DNA from: Amycolatopsis sp. CA-126428
GTDB taxonomy: Bacteria > Actinomycetota > Actinomycetes > Mycobacteriales > Pseudonocardiaceae
DNA length: 64,000 bases
Direction: 5' to 3'
NCBI RefSeq assembly: GCF_002904335.1
Contig: NZ_PPHF01000164.1
Coordinates: 1 to 64,000 of the forward strand
The notes below the pieces were generated by a model, which saw only the letters and a list, made by a program, of their open reading frames with translations, ran no database searches and was not told the origin of the DNA. The translations under genes and the position numbers were made by a program. Each line of letters opens with the position of its first letter. Positions within the stretch are counted from its first letter, which is position 1. Positions 32,333 to 40,989 of this stretch are shown here, in pieces.

Positions 32333-33120
32333 CCACCCAACGCCTCGACCCGCACCGCCGGCGCAGCCTGCGCCACGGCGTCGCCGACACCGTGCCGGGC
32401 ACGTTGAGCGCGCTCACCGTCACCGGTGGCGTCGCGGTGCCGCCGTCGCCCGGGAGCCGGGTGACCTTCGGGCGCAACCGGCTGGAAGTGGACGTCTGCG
32501 TCGGCGAGGAAGACGTGCGGATCAGCCGGGTCCACGGGCTGCTCCTGCGCGAGGGGGACCGCTGGTGGCTGCGCAACACCGGCCGCTCGCCGATCCGGCT
32601 GTCCGACAGCGTCCTGCTGCACCGCGACAGCGAACCGCTGCCGCTGGCCGACGGCTACACCGCGCTGTTCCTGCGCGGCACCCGCGAGCACGTGCTGGAG
32701 CTGCTCGTCTCGGACGGCGAGACCGGTGTCGCCACGGGCCGCCCGACGCACCCGACGGCGCCGCCGAAGCGGTGGCGGCTGTCCCGGGAGGAACACCTCG
32801 TGCTGGCGGTGCTCGGGCAGCGTTACCTCGGCTACGACCCGCAGCCGCTGCCGCTGTCCCGGCAGCAGGCGGCCGCCGAGCTCGCCGACCGGCGGCCGCA
32901 GGAGAACTGGACGGTCAAGCGCGTCGAGCACCTTGTTTCCCGGGTCCGGCAACGGCTTTCCGACGCCGGCGTGCACGGGCTGCGGCGGGAGGAGGTGGGG
33001 GAGCCGGTGGGGCTGACCCTGACCGTGAACCTGCTTCGCGAGCTGGTGTTGTCGACGACGCTGGTGCCGATGGACCTGGAATGGCTCGAGCTCCCCGATC
33101 CGCCGCTGTCCCCGGGATGA
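32329..33120 (+). CDS. FHA-domain protein with C-terminal helical/wing domain
   Basis: A 263-residue cytoplasmic protein. I choose GTG 32329 (GTGA overlap with the previous stop, GGAGG five bases upstream); GTG 32323 is possible. Residues about 35-125 form an FHA domain with GRNRLEVDV, ISRVHGLLL and WLRNTGRSPI, which binds phosphothreonine. Residues about 145-240 are a helical domain (WRLSREEHLVLAVL, LSRQQAAAEL, VEHLVSRVRQRL) that looks like a winged helix. It is a likely target or adaptor of the kinase encoded upstream. Confidence 0.83.
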   Translation: MTTQRLDPHRRRSLRHGVADTVPGTLSALTVTGGVAVPPSPGSRVTFGRNRLEVDVCVGEEDVRISRVHGLLLREGDRWWLRNTGRSPIRLSDSVLLHRDSEPLPLADGYTALFLRGTREHVLELLVSDGETGVATGRPTHPTAPPKRWRLSREEHLVLAVLGQRYLGYDPQPLPLSRQQAAAELADRRPQENWTVKRVEHLVSRVRQRLSDAGVHGLRREEVGEPVGLTLTVNLLRELVLSTTLVPMDLEWLELPDPPLSPG

Positions 33121-33149
33121 CGGCGGCGGCGGTTTCCCGGCGGCCCGGC

Positions 33150-33833
33150 CTACTCGCGCCCCTGCTCGGTCCGCCCGGCCCGGCCGAGCAGGTAACCGAC
33201 GCCGCGGACCGTGTGGATCACCGGTGGTTCGCCGAGTTTGCCCCGCAACTGGAGGATGAGGACGTCCAGGACGTTGGTGGTGGGGGCGACCAGCTCGTCC
33301 CAGCCGGCGGCGAGCAGGTCGGCGCGGCGGACCGGTTCGCCCGGTGTGGCGAGCAGGCGGCGCAGGACGGCGAACTCCTTGCCGGTCAACGTGAGCAGGA
33401 CGCCGCCGCGGCGCGCCTCGTGGCGGCCGGTGTCCAGCTCGAGGTCGGAAAACCGCAGGACGGGGGCGGGGCCGGTGCCGCTACGCCGGCACAGGCTCCG
33501 CACCCGGGCCAGGAACTCGGCCATCGCGAACGGCTTCACCAGGTAGTCGTCGCCCCAGGCCAGCCCGGCGATGCGGTCGGCCACGGTGTCCCGCGCGGTG
33601 AGGAACAGGACCGGTACGCCCCAGCCGCTGCGGCGGCGGTCCGTCACGTAGGCCAGCGAATCGCCGGCGGGCAGCATCCGGTCGAACACCACGCAGTCGT
33701 AGGCGTTGACGCTCACCGCTTCGTCGGCTTCGGGCAGGTCGGCGGCGACGTCCACCGCGAATCCCGCGCCGCGCAGGGATGCCTCCACGGCCACCCGGAG
33801 ATTCTCGTCGTCTTCGGTGACCAGCACACGCAT
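33150..33833 (-). CDS. Orphan OmpR-family response regulator
   Basis: A 227-residue regulator. The receiver has the acidic pair EDD near residue 8, phospho-acceptor Asp in VFDRMLP, Thr in FLTARD and Lys in YLVKPF. The DNA-binding winged helix ends GVGYLLGR. It is clearly paralogous to the regulator at 35579-36250. One residue is missing in the loop before the Lys (LAWGDDY against AHGGDDY). No histidine kinase lies next to it, and it may share the kinase at 36247. It faces the FHA gene and could be cotranscribed with the LuxR-type gene 27 bp upstream. Confidence 0.9.
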   Translation of the reverse strand: MRVLVTEDDENLRVAVEASLRGAGFAVDVAADLPEADEAVSVNAYDCVVFDRMLPAGDSLAYVTDRRRSGWGVPVLFLTARDTVADRIAGLAWGDDYLVKPFAMAEFLARVRSLCRRSGTGPAPVLRFSDLELDTGRHEARRGGVLLTLTGKEFAVLRRLLATPGEPVRRADLLAAGWDELVAPTTNVLDVLILQLRGKLGEPPVIHTVRGVGYLLGRAGRTEQGRE

Positions 33834-33860
33834 GCTGCGCAGCGTAGCGTGATCGGCCAC

Positions 33861-34076
33861 TCAGCCCACGTCGAGGAGCCAGCCGCGATCGGCCGCCTTC
33901 ACCCCGGCCTGGAACCGGCTTCGCGCGCCGAGCCGGTTCATGATGCCGGAGACCAGCCGGCGCACGGTGCGTACCGAGATGCCCAGCCGCACCGCCGCCG
34001 ACTCGTCGGTGTAGCCGGCCGTGAGCAGCGTGAGCAGCTGCCGTTCCCGATCGCTCAATTCGTCGTGGACACTCAT
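33861..34076 (-). CDS. Stand-alone LuxR-type DNA-binding protein
   Basis: A 71-residue protein that consists almost only of a LuxR/NarL helix-turn-helix: LSDRERQLLTLLTAG, then AVRLGISVRTVRRLVSGIM. No receiver or sensor domain is present. The start lies 3 bp after the stop of the SARP-type gene, so the two are almost certainly coupled. It may be a DNA-binding partner of the SARP protein or a fragment of a larger LAL or NarL regulator that has become independent. Confidence 0.8.
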   Translation of the reverse strand: MSVHDELSDRERQLLTLLTAGYTDESAAVRLGISVRTVRRLVSGIMNRLGARSRFQAGVKAADRGWLLDVG

Positions 34077-34079
34077 GGC

Positions 34080-35522
34080 TCACGCGACCTTTTCGGGTTC
34101 GCGCCGCCGGCTCGTCCACAGTGGATGGACCGAAGGGGTACCCGCGGTCGCCGCGGCTTCGCGCAGGGCGGCCGGAAGGCCGTGGCAGCGCCGCACGGTC
34201 GCGGCGACGGCCGGCTCGTCCGCGACCGCGCCGCGTTCCCCGGCCACCGCGCGGAACAGCGCCGCCGCCTCGGCCGGGGACATCGGCCCGAGCCGGACGC
34301 GCACCGCGCCGTCGACGTGCAGGGTCTCGGACCGGCCGGTGATCAGCGCCGCGCTCGGGCCGGTCGCGGGCAGCAGCGGCTCCACCTGCGCGGCGTCCGC
34401 GACGTCGTCGAAGAGCAGCAGCACCCGCCGGAACGCGAGTTCGGATCGCCACAGCGCGGCCCGTCCGTCCGCGTCGGCCGGGACGAGCGCGGGCGGGATG
34501 CCGATGCTGTGCAGCAGCCTGGCCAGTACCGTCGCGACCGGCACCGGCGAGCCCGCCGCGTGCAGCGCGACGGAGAACTGGCCGTCGGGGAACCGCGCGG
34601 CGAGCCGGTGCGCCGCGTGCACGGCGAGGGCCGTCTTGCCGGCCCCGGCCGGGCCGGTCACCACAGCGATCCGCGGGGTGCCGGTGCACGCGCGGTCCAG
34701 GAGCTCGAGCTCCCGGGCGCGGCCGGTGAACAACGGCGTGTCGCGGGGCAGCTCGCGCCGGGGCGGCCGCTCGGCGGGGCGGGCGCCGCACTGCATCGCC
34801 CGGAGCGCCTCCGCCAGCTCGGGCCCCGGCCGGACGCCCAGCTCGGCGGCCAGGACGCGGCGTGCCTCGTGGTACGCGGCGAGCGCCTGGGCCGGGCGTC
34901 CCAGCGTGTGCCACGCGCGGACCAGCCGCGCCCACGCGTCTTCGCGCAGCGGATCGTCGGCGGTGAGGGACCGCAGGGTCGTGACGGCGTCGGCCGTGCG
35001 GCCGAGCGCCAGCTGGGCCTCGGCGAGGCACGCCCACAGCTCACGCCGGAGGTCGTCGAGCCTCGCCACCGTGCCGCCGAGGTCGAGGTCCAATCCCTCG
35101 TACGGCCGCCCGCACCAGAGCCCCAGTGCTTCGGTGGCCAGAGCGAACGCCGTCTCCGCCGCACCCGCGGCCAGCGCGTGCCGGGCGTTCTCGGCCGCTT
35201 CCGCGGCGCACTGGGCGTCGAGCTCGCCCGGAGCGACCCGCAGCCGGTAGGCGCCGGGCCTGCTCTCGATGCGCGGGCCGTCTTCGTGGCCGGGCAACAG
35301 CCGCCGCAGCCGCCACACGTAGGTCTTGAGGTTGGCCTCGGCCGACGCCGGGGCGCCCGGTTCCGGCCAGGTGGCCGCGATCAGCCGGTCCACCGTGATC
35401 CACGCATTGGGCTCCACGAGGAGGGCGGCGAGCACCGCGACGGGCTTGCCGCCGCCGAGCCGGCACCCGAGACCGTCGTGGCCCCGCACCTCGAGTGGTC
35501 CCAGGACCTGGAAGAGCACCAT
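34080..35522 (-). CDS. SARP/AfsR-type regulator with BTAD and NTPase domain
   Basis: A 480-residue AfsR-like activator. The N-terminal OmpR-type winged helix (VLGPLEVRGHDG, then ANLKTYVWRLRRLL) is at 1-95. The BTAD helical domain spans about 100-245, ending LGVRPGPELAEAL. The NB-ARC-type ATPase follows with VTGPAGAGKTALA as Walker A and VLLLFDDVAD as Walker B. The TPR part of long AfsR proteins is missing. Such proteins activate secondary metabolism or morphology genes. It is divergent from a two-component pair with 56 bp between them. The PKS is 13 kb away, so control of that gene is only a possibility. Confidence 0.88.
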   Translation of the reverse strand: MVLFQVLGPLEVRGHDGLGCRLGGGKPVAVLAALLVEPNAWITVDRLIAATWPEPGAPASAEANLKTYVWRLRRLLPGHEDGPRIESRPGAYRLRVAPGELDAQCAAEAAENARHALAAGAAETAFALATEALGLWCGRPYEGLDLDLGGTVARLDDLRRELWACLAEAQLALGRTADAVTTLRSLTADDPLREDAWARLVRAWHTLGRPAQALAAYHEARRVLAAELGVRPGPELAEALRAMQCGARPAERPPRRELPRDTPLFTGRARELELLDRACTGTPRIAVVTGPAGAGKTALAVHAAHRLAARFPDGQFSVALHAAGSPVPVATVLARLLHSIGIPPALVPADADGRAALWRSELAFRRVLLLFDDVADAAQVEPLLPATGPSAALITGRSETLHVDGAVRVRLGPMSPAEAAALFRAVAGERGAVADEPAVAATVRRCHGLPAALREAAATAGTPSVHPLWTSRRREPEKVA

Positions 35523-35578
35523 GCTCACACCCCCGCTCCGTCTGACGCCCACGATCGCGCGACGCACATGAGGTTCCG

Positions 35579-36250
35579 ATGACAGCCGCGCGGGTGCTGG
35601 TGGTGGAGGACGACGAAGACCTGCGGGTGGCGGTGACCACCGAGCTGGCCGCGTCCGGACTGCGGGTCGGCCAGGCGGGTGACCTCGCGGGCGCGCACGC
35701 CGAGCTGGCCGCCGCGGACCACGACTGCGCCGTCTTCGACCGCATGCTGCCCGACGGCGACTCGATCGGTTACGTCCACCGGCGCCGGCTGGAGGGCTGG
35801 GCGGTGCCGGTGCTGTTCCTCACCGCCCGCGACAGCCTCGACGACCGCGTGGCCGGGTTCGCCCACGGCGGCGACGACTACCTGGTGAAACCGTTCGCCG
35901 TGGCGGAACTGGCCGCCCGGGTGACCGCGCTGTGCCGCCGGGCCGGCTCGGGACGGCCCTCCGTGCTGCGGCACGACGACCTGGAAATGGACTGCGCTCG
36001 CCGCGAGGTCCGCCGGGCCGGGACGCTGCTCACCTTGAGCGGTAAGGAGTTCGCCGTGCTCGAAGTCCTGCTGACCCGGCCCGGGCAAGCTGTCGGGCGC
36101 GACGAGCTGATCGAACACTGCTGGGACAGCCGGACCGATCCGATGTCCAATGTGGTCGACGTCGTCGTCCGGCGGCTGCGCCGGAAGCTGCGCGAACCCG
36201 AGCTGATCCTCACCGTGCGCGGGCGCGGCTACCGGCTGGCCACCCGGTGA
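35579..36250 (+). CDS. OmpR-family response regulator
   Basis: A 223-residue regulator: receiver with EDDED, Asp in VFDRMLP, TARD and DDYLVKPF; winged-helix effector with LTLSGKEFAVLEVLL and RGRGYRLA. It is followed by a histidine kinase that overlaps by 4 bp (GTGA), so the pair forms a two-component system. Its close paralogue lies at 33150-33833 on the other strand, beyond the LuxR-SARP pair. Confidence 0.93.
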   Translation: MTAARVLVVEDDEDLRVAVTTELAASGLRVGQAGDLAGAHAELAAADHDCAVFDRMLPDGDSIGYVHRRRLEGWAVPVLFLTARDSLDDRVAGFAHGGDDYLVKPFAVAELAARVTALCRRAGSGRPSVLRHDDLEMDCARREVRRAGTLLTLSGKEFAVLEVLLTRPGQAVGRDELIEHCWDSRTDPMSNVVDVVVRRLRRKLREPELILTVRGRGYRLATR

Positions 36251-37491
36251 GGCGCTCGGCGGCCGACCGGCTGCGCCACCTGCGCCGGGTGCTCACCTGG
36301 CTGTTCACCGGGCTCAACGCGGCCGGCCTCGTCGTGTTCGCCTGGCTCGCGGTCCAGGCCGACGCGCAGCAGCGCGAGGTACGCCTGGACGGCCGGACCA
36401 GCCGGGTCACCGCGGCGGTCACCCGGCTGGTCAAGGAGGGCGACCAGGTCGTGACCGCGCTGGTCGGCCAGGACCCGGTGAGCGGCCAGTGCCCGCAGTT
36501 CGTGGTCCTGCCCGCCGGCGCGGGCCGGTTCGCCGGCTTCACCAGCGCGCGGACGTGCGTCCCGGTGGACCCGGTCAAGCTGCGTGCCTGGGCCAACGAG
36601 GCGGTGCGCGGGGAAGCCGTCCTCACCGGCTACGGCAGCGGCACCGGCGGAGAGCTGGTCAGGATCGGCGCGGAACCGTTCCGCAACACCGCCGGCCAGT
36701 ACGCCGGCGCGGTGGTCGTCGTCGCCGACGCCCGTGCCGAGGAGGCGGACCACGATCGGCTGGTGCTGTTCGTCGCCGGCGGGTGCGTGCTGCTCGTCGC
36801 GGCGCTGGGGGTCGCCGGGCACGTCCTGTCCGGGCGCGCGATCCGGCCCGCGACGGCCGCGCTGGAACAGCAGGAGGTCCTGCTCGCGGAAACCGCGCAC
36901 GACCTGCGCACCCCGGTGGCGGCGCTGCGGGCGCTGGCCGAAACGGCCCTGCGGAACCCGGCCGAACGCGCCGACCTGCTGCCGCGCACGGTCCGGCTGG
37001 CCGGCCGGATGGGCAGCATCATCGACGGCCTGCTCGTGCGCGCCCGGCTCGCGGCGGGTGTCGAGTCACTGGCCATCCAGCCGGTCTGGCTCGATCAGCT
37101 GGTCACCGGCGTGGTGGACGAGACACCGAAGGAAGACGCCCAGGTGACGGTGACGGTCGCCCCGACGAAGGTGCTCGCGGACCCCGCGCTGGTCCAGCGG
37201 GCCATCGGGAACCTGCTGGACAACGCGATGCGCCACGGGCGGCGGCCCGGGGCGGAGGCGATCGTGCACATCACCGTGGCCGGCGGCCGGGTGACGGTGG
37301 CGGACCACGGGCCCGGCATCGACGCGGCGGTCGCCGAGGAGACGTTCGACCGGTTCACCAGCGGTGCCGGGTCGAGCGGGCTCGGGCTGTCCATCGTCCG
37401 CTGGGTCGCCCAGGCCCACGGCGGTGTCCTGCGTGTCTACAACGCCGAAGTGGGCGGCGCGATCTTCGAACTGAGTTTGCCGGAGGCATGA
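36247..37491 (+). CDS. Sensor histidine kinase
   Basis: A 414-residue membrane kinase with helices at about 14-38 and 175-197 enclosing a 135-residue outer sensor domain with two Cys (GQCPQF, ARTCVPV). The phospho-acceptor His is in ETAHDLRTPVAAL. N box NLLDNAMRHG, G1 ADHGPGID and G2 GSSGLGLSIV complete the ATPase. There is no clear HAMP domain beyond a short linker. It phosphorylates the regulator encoded just upstream and perhaps its paralogue. The ligand is unknown. Confidence 0.92.
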   Translation: MRRSAADRLRHLRRVLTWLFTGLNAAGLVVFAWLAVQADAQQREVRLDGRTSRVTAAVTRLVKEGDQVVTALVGQDPVSGQCPQFVVLPAGAGRFAGFTSARTCVPVDPVKLRAWANEAVRGEAVLTGYGSGTGGELVRIGAEPFRNTAGQYAGAVVVVADARAEEADHDRLVLFVAGGCVLLVAALGVAGHVLSGRAIRPATAALEQQEVLLAETAHDLRTPVAALRALAETALRNPAERADLLPRTVRLAGRMGSIIDGLLVRARLAAGVESLAIQPVWLDQLVTGVVDETPKEDAQVTVTVAPTKVLADPALVQRAIGNLLDNAMRHGRRPGAEAIVHITVAGGRVTVADHGPGIDAAVAEETFDRFTSGAGSSGLGLSIVRWVAQAHGGVLRVYNAEVGGAIFELSLPEA

Positions 37492-37560
37492 ATGTCAGGT
37501 TCAGCGCGCACCCGAGCCGGGAATGTATTCGACCGGGCCGGTTCGTGTACCAGGATTTTC

Positions 37561-37566
37561 TACGAT
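37561..37566 (+). promoter_or_regulatory. -10 hexamer before a leaderless FN3-protein gene
   Basis: TACGAT ends six bases before GTG 37573, with no ribosome binding site visible, so the message is probably leaderless. The AT-rich word GAATGTATTCG lies 30 bp further upstream; similar words occur at 40898-40919 between two genes of the same cluster. Confidence 0.45.
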
Positions 37567-37572
37567 CGGCGG

Positions 37573-39423
37573 GTGGGTAAGAGGGGACTCCGACGGCTTC
37601 CGCTGACCGCGCTCGTCAGCGTCTGCGCGGTGCTGACCGGAGTGGCCGTGTCCGGGGGCGCTTCGCCGTTGCCGGGGCTGGAACTCGCGCAGGCCGGGCA
37701 CTGGATCGCCAGCCCGGCCCTCAACCTGGTGCTGTTCGTCAACGGTTCGGCCAAGAGCGTGGACGCCCAGGTGCCCGTGGCCGGCCTCGAACCGGGCAGC
37801 CAGGTGGTGCAGGGCCCGACGAGCGGGTACGTGATCGGCAAGTCCGCCATCGTCGAATTCGGCAAGTCGGACCTGGCGGTCGACCGGACGCTGACCCCGC
37901 CGTCCGGCGAACGGCCGGCGCTCGTGGAAGCCTCCGGCGGCCCGTACCTGGTGTACCGGGAAGCGGGCCGGGTGGTCCGGCTCGGCAGCGGCTTCACCAC
38001 GCTGCCCGCGGGCGGTCCGCTCGGTGCCCCGGTGGCCACCCCCGACGGCACGCTCTGGCTGAACCGCCTCGACTCCGGCGCGCTGTGCCGGCTGGCGAAG
38101 GACGCGGACACGGTGGCCTGCCGGGGCGACCTCGGCGCGGGGCACACCGGCGGGCTGAGCGTCGCCGGCGACCGCGCGGTGTTCGTCGACACGACGACCG
38201 ACACGATCCGGCAGGTGTCGGGGGACGCGCCGGGCGAACCGGTGGCGATCGGGACCGACCTTTCCCCGGCGGCGCAGATCGCTCCCGCCGACGCCGACGG
38301 CCGGATCGCCGTGCTGGAGCCGGAAAAGCGGCAGCTGTACCTGCTCGACGCCGGCGTGCCCGGTGCCGGGCGCGCGCCCGCGCAGCCGATCACGGTCGGC
38401 CTGCCCGACGGCGTCTATTCGAACCCGGCGGCGAGTGCGTCCTCGGTCGTGCTCCTCGATCTGACCCGCCACCAGGTGCTCACCTACGGTGCGGACGGCA
38501 AGCCACGGCAGGCCACGGCGATCCCGCCGGAATCGGGCACCCCGCAACTGGTGCGCGGCGACGACAAGCGCGTCTACGTGGACGGCGGGGAGGGCAAGCA
38601 CGTCCTGGTCGTCGACCCCGACGGCCAGGTCAGCCAGGTGCCGGTCGTCGCCGACAAGGCTCCCGCCACCTCGGCGCCACCGACGTCACCACCGCCGCCG
38701 CCGACCCAGCAGCCACCGGCTCAGCAACCGCCGAAGGCCAAGCCCGACGTGCGGGCGGACGGTCCGAAGCAGCAGCCTCCGCCGGTGCGGAAGGCCGACC
38801 CGCCGGTGACCCAGCAGCAGAAGCCCCTCCCGCCGAGCCCGCCGGGCATCCCGGCCCGGCTCACCGCGCGGCTGCAGGGCGGTGATGCGCAGCTCAGCTG
38901 GGGCGCGGCGGCCGACAACCGGGCCGAGGTCACGGCGTACCACGTGACGTGGACTCCGTCGTCCGGCGCCGGAGCGGGGTCCGCGGATCTGGCGGGCTCC
39001 GCGCGGTCCGCGGTGATTCCCGGGCTGCGCGCGGGCATCACCTACACGGTCACCGTGGTCGCGGAGAACAGTGCCGGGCGCGGGACGCCGGCCACGGCGA
39101 AGGTGACCGGCCCGGCGATCCCGAAACCGACGATCACGGTGACCCGGGGGAAGACCGGGACCTACGAGCCGGCCCCGGAAGAGTGTTCGGCGCCGGACTG
39201 CGCCAAGATGCACGTCGTCGTGCGCGGGTTCGCGCCCAACACCGAGTTCCACTTCACGCCGCACTGCGGGTGCACCTACTCGAACGAGGGCCGCTCGTAC
39301 ACCACCGACGCGAACGGTGCGGTCACCTTCGAGGCGTTCGACTTCGGCGCGGTCGGCAAGCAGGCTTGGGTCACCTCGGACAACGGCGTCTCGTCCGCCA
39401 AGTACACCTGGCCGCCCGGCTGA
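37573..39423 (+). CDS. Exported propeller-like, Pro-rich, FN3 protein
   Basis: A 616-residue protein starting at GTG 37573. A signal or anchor helix (about 8-30) is followed by 340 residues of short repeats that look like a beta-propeller (LYLLDAGVPGAG, KRVYVDGGEGKHVLVVD). A Pro/Gln-rich spacer (about 365-430) leads to one FN3 domain (LTARLQGGDAQLSWGAA to TVVAENSAGRGTP) and a C-terminal Cys-rich beta domain (CSAPDCAKM, HCGCTYS). Such FN3 proteins are found with MoxR, DUF58 and transglutaminase genes in actinobacteria, as here. It likely displays binding domains outside the membrane. Function unknown. Confidence 0.82.
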   Translation: MGKRGLRRLPLTALVSVCAVLTGVAVSGGASPLPGLELAQAGHWIASPALNLVLFVNGSAKSVDAQVPVAGLEPGSQVVQGPTSGYVIGKSAIVEFGKSDLAVDRTLTPPSGERPALVEASGGPYLVYREAGRVVRLGSGFTTLPAGGPLGAPVATPDGTLWLNRLDSGALCRLAKDADTVACRGDLGAGHTGGLSVAGDRAVFVDTTTDTIRQVSGDAPGEPVAIGTDLSPAAQIAPADADGRIAVLEPEKRQLYLLDAGVPGAGRAPAQPITVGLPDGVYSNPAASASSVVLLDLTRHQVLTYGADGKPRQATAIPPESGTPQLVRGDDKRVYVDGGEGKHVLVVDPDGQVSQVPVVADKAPATSAPPTSPPPPPTQQPPAQQPPKAKPDVRADGPKQQPPPVRKADPPVTQQQKPLPPSPPGIPARLTARLQGGDAQLSWGAAADNRAEVTAYHVTWTPSSGAGAGSADLAGSARSAVIPGLRAGITYTVTVVAENSAGRGTPATAKVTGPAIPKPTITVTRGKTGTYEPAPEECSAPDCAKMHVVVRGFAPNTEFHFTPHCGCTYSNEGRSYTTDANGAVTFEAFDFGAVGKQAWVTSDNGVSSAKYTWPPG

Positions 39424-39435
39424 GCCCCGAACCGC

Positions 39436-40746
39436 CTACTGCGTGCAGTGGGCGTCGCGGATCCCCTGCGGTGCACTTTGGACGGTCGCCGAGCCGTCGG
39501 TGCCCTGGATGACGAAGCAGTACTTCAGGGCCGGCTCCACGTCCACGCGGTGACTCGTCTCGCGCTGCACGTATTCGGTGTGGTTCGGCTTGCCCTCCGG
39601 GGCGACGACGACGGCGTAGACGAGCTCCGGCGTGCTGCCGCGCCAGCTGAGGTCCACATAGGTGTCGTGGTCGGCGGGCGTCGCGAACTCGATCCGCGCG
39701 GCCGACGGCGACGGGGCCGGCCGGCCGGTCGTGGGGGCCGGGGGCACGCTCAGTTCCTCCGGCCGGTTCGTGAAGACGACCACCGCGACGACGGCGAGCG
39801 CGGCCGCGCCCGCGGCGGCCGCGACCGTCAGCGCGGTGCGGCGCCGGCGAGGCGTGCCGGTCGTGGGGCCGTACTCGGCCACCAGTTCGCCGAGCGGTCG
39901 CGGCCGGGGGAGCACGGCTGCGGAAGGTGTTGGTGCGGGGTGGTTCCCGGGGACGGCGGGGCCGATCATCGCGCCGAGCCGGGTGACGACGAGGGCGGCG
40001 TCGATCGGCCGCGCGTCCGGGTCGACCGCGAGCAGCGCCGACACCAGATGAGCGAGGCCGCCGGGCAGATCCGGCCGGTCCAGCGGGGGAACGTCGCCGC
40101 CGAGGACGCGCAGCGTCACCGCGTCCGCGGGCTCGCCGGGGCGGCCCTGGTGCGGAGGCTGCCCGGACAGCGCGAGGTACAGGACGGCGCCGAGGCCGCA
40201 CAGGTCGGTGCGCTCGTCGATCGTCCCGTCGCGCAGGGTCTCGGGCGCGAGGTATTCGACGCCGCTTTCGAGGTCGCGGGGGAAGGCCTGGCGCAGGGTC
40301 GAGCCGAAGTCGGCCAGCACCGGGGCGCCGGACGCCCGGAAGAGCACGTTGCCCGGCGTGACACCGCCGTGGACGAGCCCGGCTTGGTGCGCCTGGGCGA
40401 GGGTGGTGGCGAGGGCTTCGCCGAGCGCCAGCGTGTCGGTGATCGACAGCGGCCCGAAGGCGGCGACCAGTTCCGGCAGCGACTGCGCGCACAGCTCCAT
40501 CCGGATCCCGAAGCGGCCGTCGGCGAGTTCCCCGACCTCGTCCGGGATCAGCGCGGTATCCAGCTCGCGCAATTCGGCGAGCGCGCTCAATTCCTTGTCG
40601 AGTTCGGTGCGGGTCCGGCGATCCAGTTTGCCCGGGTACACCTTGAGCGCGAACGCCTCGCCGGTCGTGCCGTGCACCCCGGCCAGCACTCGCGCGACCG
40701 GGCCCTCGCCGAGCGGCACCAGTTCGCCGTGTTCCGTGTCCGCCAT
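39436..40746 (-). CDS. Membrane protein kinase homologue, probable pseudokinase
   Basis: About 436 residues from ATG 40746; an ATG 60 bp upstream is possible. The kinase fold is recognisable: ATP Lys35 in FALKVY, metal motif DFG at 146-148 and APE at 167-169. The catalytic loop is HGGVTPGN (126-133), in which the Asp of HRD is replaced by Gly, so phosphotransfer should be lost or very weak. One membrane helix is near 312-332, and an outer domain of about 100 residues with an FN3-like strand pattern and two Cys follows. It may act as a ligand-gated scaffold. It lies tail to tail with the FN3 protein gene. Confidence 0.82.
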   Translation of the reverse strand: MADTEHGELVPLGEGPVARVLAGVHGTTGEAFALKVYPGKLDRRTRTELDKELSALAELRELDTALIPDEVGELADGRFGIRMELCAQSLPELVAAFGPLSITDTLALGEALATTLAQAHQAGLVHGGVTPGNVLFRASGAPVLADFGSTLRQAFPRDLESGVEYLAPETLRDGTIDERTDLCGLGAVLYLALSGQPPHQGRPGEPADAVTLRVLGGDVPPLDRPDLPGGLAHLVSALLAVDPDARPIDAALVVTRLGAMIGPAVPGNHPAPTPSAAVLPRPRPLGELVAEYGPTTGTPRRRRTALTVAAAAGAAALAVVAVVVFTNRPEELSVPPAPTTGRPAPSPSAARIEFATPADHDTYVDLSWRGSTPELVYAVVVAPEGKPNHTEYVQRETSHRVDVEPALKYCFVIQGTDGSATVQSAPQGIRDAHCTQ

Positions 40747-40989
40747 GGTCCTGGTCGCCCTCGCGCTCGTGCCGATGCCCGGCTTCGTGCGGGCGTGCAC
40801 TCCCATTCTAGGAATGCCCCGGCCCGCGGCGCGCCCTGCGTGGCAGGTTGTGGCCATCGGCGCGCCACAACGGCGGATCGCGCGGGGATTCGGCCGCGAA
40901 TGTATCGCCGATGTATTCGTGGTGGACCGCCTCCGGGGATTGTTGCGGCGTGGCGGCGACCGGTCGCCGATGATCAGCGAGGTGAGGGA

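Noticed and set aside
33861..35522. LuxR-SARP pair as dedicated regulators of the PKS
   Set aside because: They are 13 kb away with unrelated operons between them; no shared SARP direct repeats were seen upstream of the PKS.
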